From: an uncultured Anaerolineae bacterium
Lineage (GTDB): Bacteria > Chloroflexota > Anaerolineae > Anaerolineales > UBA4823
Direction of reading: 5' to 3'
Assembly: GCA_937129505.1 (NCBI GenBank)
Contig: CAKZNJ010000557.1
Coordinates: forward strand, 1 to 5,862
DNA length: 5,862 bases
The position numbers and the translations under genes were made by a program. The notes under the pieces are model-generated. The model searched no databases. It was not told the origin of the DNA and saw only the letters and a program-made list of their open reading frames with translations. Every line of letters begins with the position of its first letter. The stretch's first letter is position 1. Shown in pieces: positions 5,062 through 5,862 of the stretch.

Positions 5062-5862
5062 CTTAAGTCCTTCAACAAATCGTCATCTCTCTCGTAGAGT
5101 GTTTTGATCTCTAATTGCGGGACAACCTCGGATTGGAAAAGATTCCCACTCGGTTGTCGGAAGAGTAAGTTGGCAGTAAGATGTTCGTGCTTGCGCTTTT
5201 TTGGCCAGGGAGCAATCGAAATCGTAAAGGATTCTTGGCTTAGCGGTGCGATGCGCCAATCAACTGACTCTTTCGCCCCCGTAGATAAGCTGATTTCCAG
5301 ACATTCTAAGGTGATATAGCTGGAATTCACGATGGTTAGATGTAAAGTGCCCCTGCCTTCTGCCTCACCTGAGCCCCGTATTTCAATTTCAGGAGAGGGT
5401 ATTTTGCCATCACGGACATAAACAAACCAAGGAACAATCATTTCCTCAGGAAACAGCCCGCCGTGGGGATAGGCTTCCTCACCTTTTTGTGAAGCAGCCT
5501 GAAAACTTGCCTCACCCCACGCAATGCGCATATTTGTGCCTATCCCATAAGTTTCCCCAAAGAGGTCTACGATACCCTCTTTTTGATCAACAATATAGCC
5601 ACATTCGGGAAATGGCCGGTTTATATCACCCCACGCAACCCGACCATGGGCTTGCATATTCTGGGGAACGATCAGAGAGCGAGGCGATTTCGGGTTCATT
5701 AACCGTCCATGGTCACTGGTGAGGATGATTTTGAAACTAATTTCATCGGGAACGCCTTGAATGCTCTCCGTGATGTTTTCTATGAGGCTATAATAAGCAG
5801 CTCGTGCTTCCCGCAGACGCTTATCGGTGTTTCCGAAATGATAAGCCTTATCGGGTTGTTCG
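5058..5862 (-). CDS. pglZ: PglZ-domain protein of a BREX system, C-terminal part, 5' end outside window
   Basis: The frame is open from the right edge to a TGA at 5058-5060, giving 267 visible codons. The ATG at 5699 is internal, because the family motif TSDHGR (visible residues 48-53, coded at about 5703-5720) lies before it. PglZ proteins belong to the alkaline-phosphatase superfamily. The Asp-His of SDHG and the later His of YPHGGLFPEEMIVPW (His at 5463-5465) match the metal-binding positions of that fold, and the GGL.PEEMIVP block is a PglZ hallmark. After this come about 110 residues of beta-rich sequence of unassigned function, ending in an acidic tail. PglZ proteins usually have about 800 or more residues, so most of the gene is missing. 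It overlaps brxL by 4 bp. In BREX, PglZ is a core component needed for self-modification and defence; the chemistry it performs is unsettled. The call as a BREX PglZ rests on the motifs plus adjacent brxL. Confidence 0.9.
   Translation of the reverse strand, partial: EQPDKAYHFGNTDKRLREARAAYYSLIENITESIQGVPDEISFKIILTSDHGRLMNPKSPRSLIVPQNMQAHGRVAWGDINRPFPECGYIVDQKEGIVDLFGETYGIGTNMRIAWGEASFQAASQKGEEAYPHGGLFPEEMIVPWFVYVRDGKIPSPEIEIRGSGEAEGRGTLHLTIVNSSYITLECLEISLSTGAKESVDWRIAPLSQESFTISIAPWPKKRKHEHLTANLLFRQPSGNLFQSEVVPQLEIKTLYERDDDLLKDLR
5068..5072 (-). promoter_or_regulatory. Ribosome binding site of brxL
   Basis: AAGGA lies six bases before the ATG at 5061 and within the last codons of pglZ. Together with the ATGA stop/start overlap it supports this start and coupled translation. 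Confidence 0.65.

Noticed and set aside
5489..5722. Plus-strand open frame opposite the PglZ gene
   Set aside because: It is antisense to the conserved SDHG and HGGLFPEE coding region, and its product has no recognisable features.
1..5862. tRNA, rRNA, CRISPR arrays, transposases, integrases or terminal inverted repeats
   Set aside because: Nothing resembling these was seen; coding sequence covers nearly all the window.

Overview
All genes in this window lie on the minus strand, in two blocks with different base composition. The right block (about 2483-5862) is the distal end of a BREX-type phage-defence operon. It holds the C-terminal part of a PglZ-domain protein that enters across the right edge, a BrxL-type AAA+ ATPase, and a complete cysteine desulfurase. 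pglZ and brxL overlap by 4 bp and the desulfurase starts 2 bp after the brxL stop, so the three are almost certainly co-transcribed and translationally coupled. The BREX operon is therefore read right to left, and its upstream genes lie outside the window.

The desulfurase is the striking part. Standard BREX types 1, 2, 3, 5 and 6 are associated with methyltransferase PglX. Type 4 (BrxP, BrxC, PglZ, BrxL) instead carries a PAPS-reductase-family protein related to DndC of DNA phosphorothioation. A desulfurase is the sulfur donor (DndA) in Dnd systems. Its place as the last gene after pglZ-brxL fits a sulfur-using BREX type 4 or a Dnd/BREX hybrid. This is inference, because neither BrxP nor DndC is visible here.

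The left block (1-2404) is G+C richer and encodes an ECF-like sigma factor. Overlapping it by 11 bp is a single-pass membrane protein that looks like its anti-sigma partner (620 residues visible, running off the left edge). Its outside part contains two copies of a roughly 220-residue module with matching cysteine pairs. A 78-bp gap (2405-2482) separates the blocks and carries a perfect 12-bp palindrome identical to the core of an idealised LacI-family operator, in front of the sigma gene.

The organism is a bacterium, possibly Chloroflexota (Anaerolineae-like). The hints are the sigma/anti-sigma architecture and the Thr/Pro/Ala-rich linker after the membrane segment, which is common in exported proteins of that phylum. 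This assignment is weak. No RNA genes, transposases, CRISPR arrays or convincing terminators were found.
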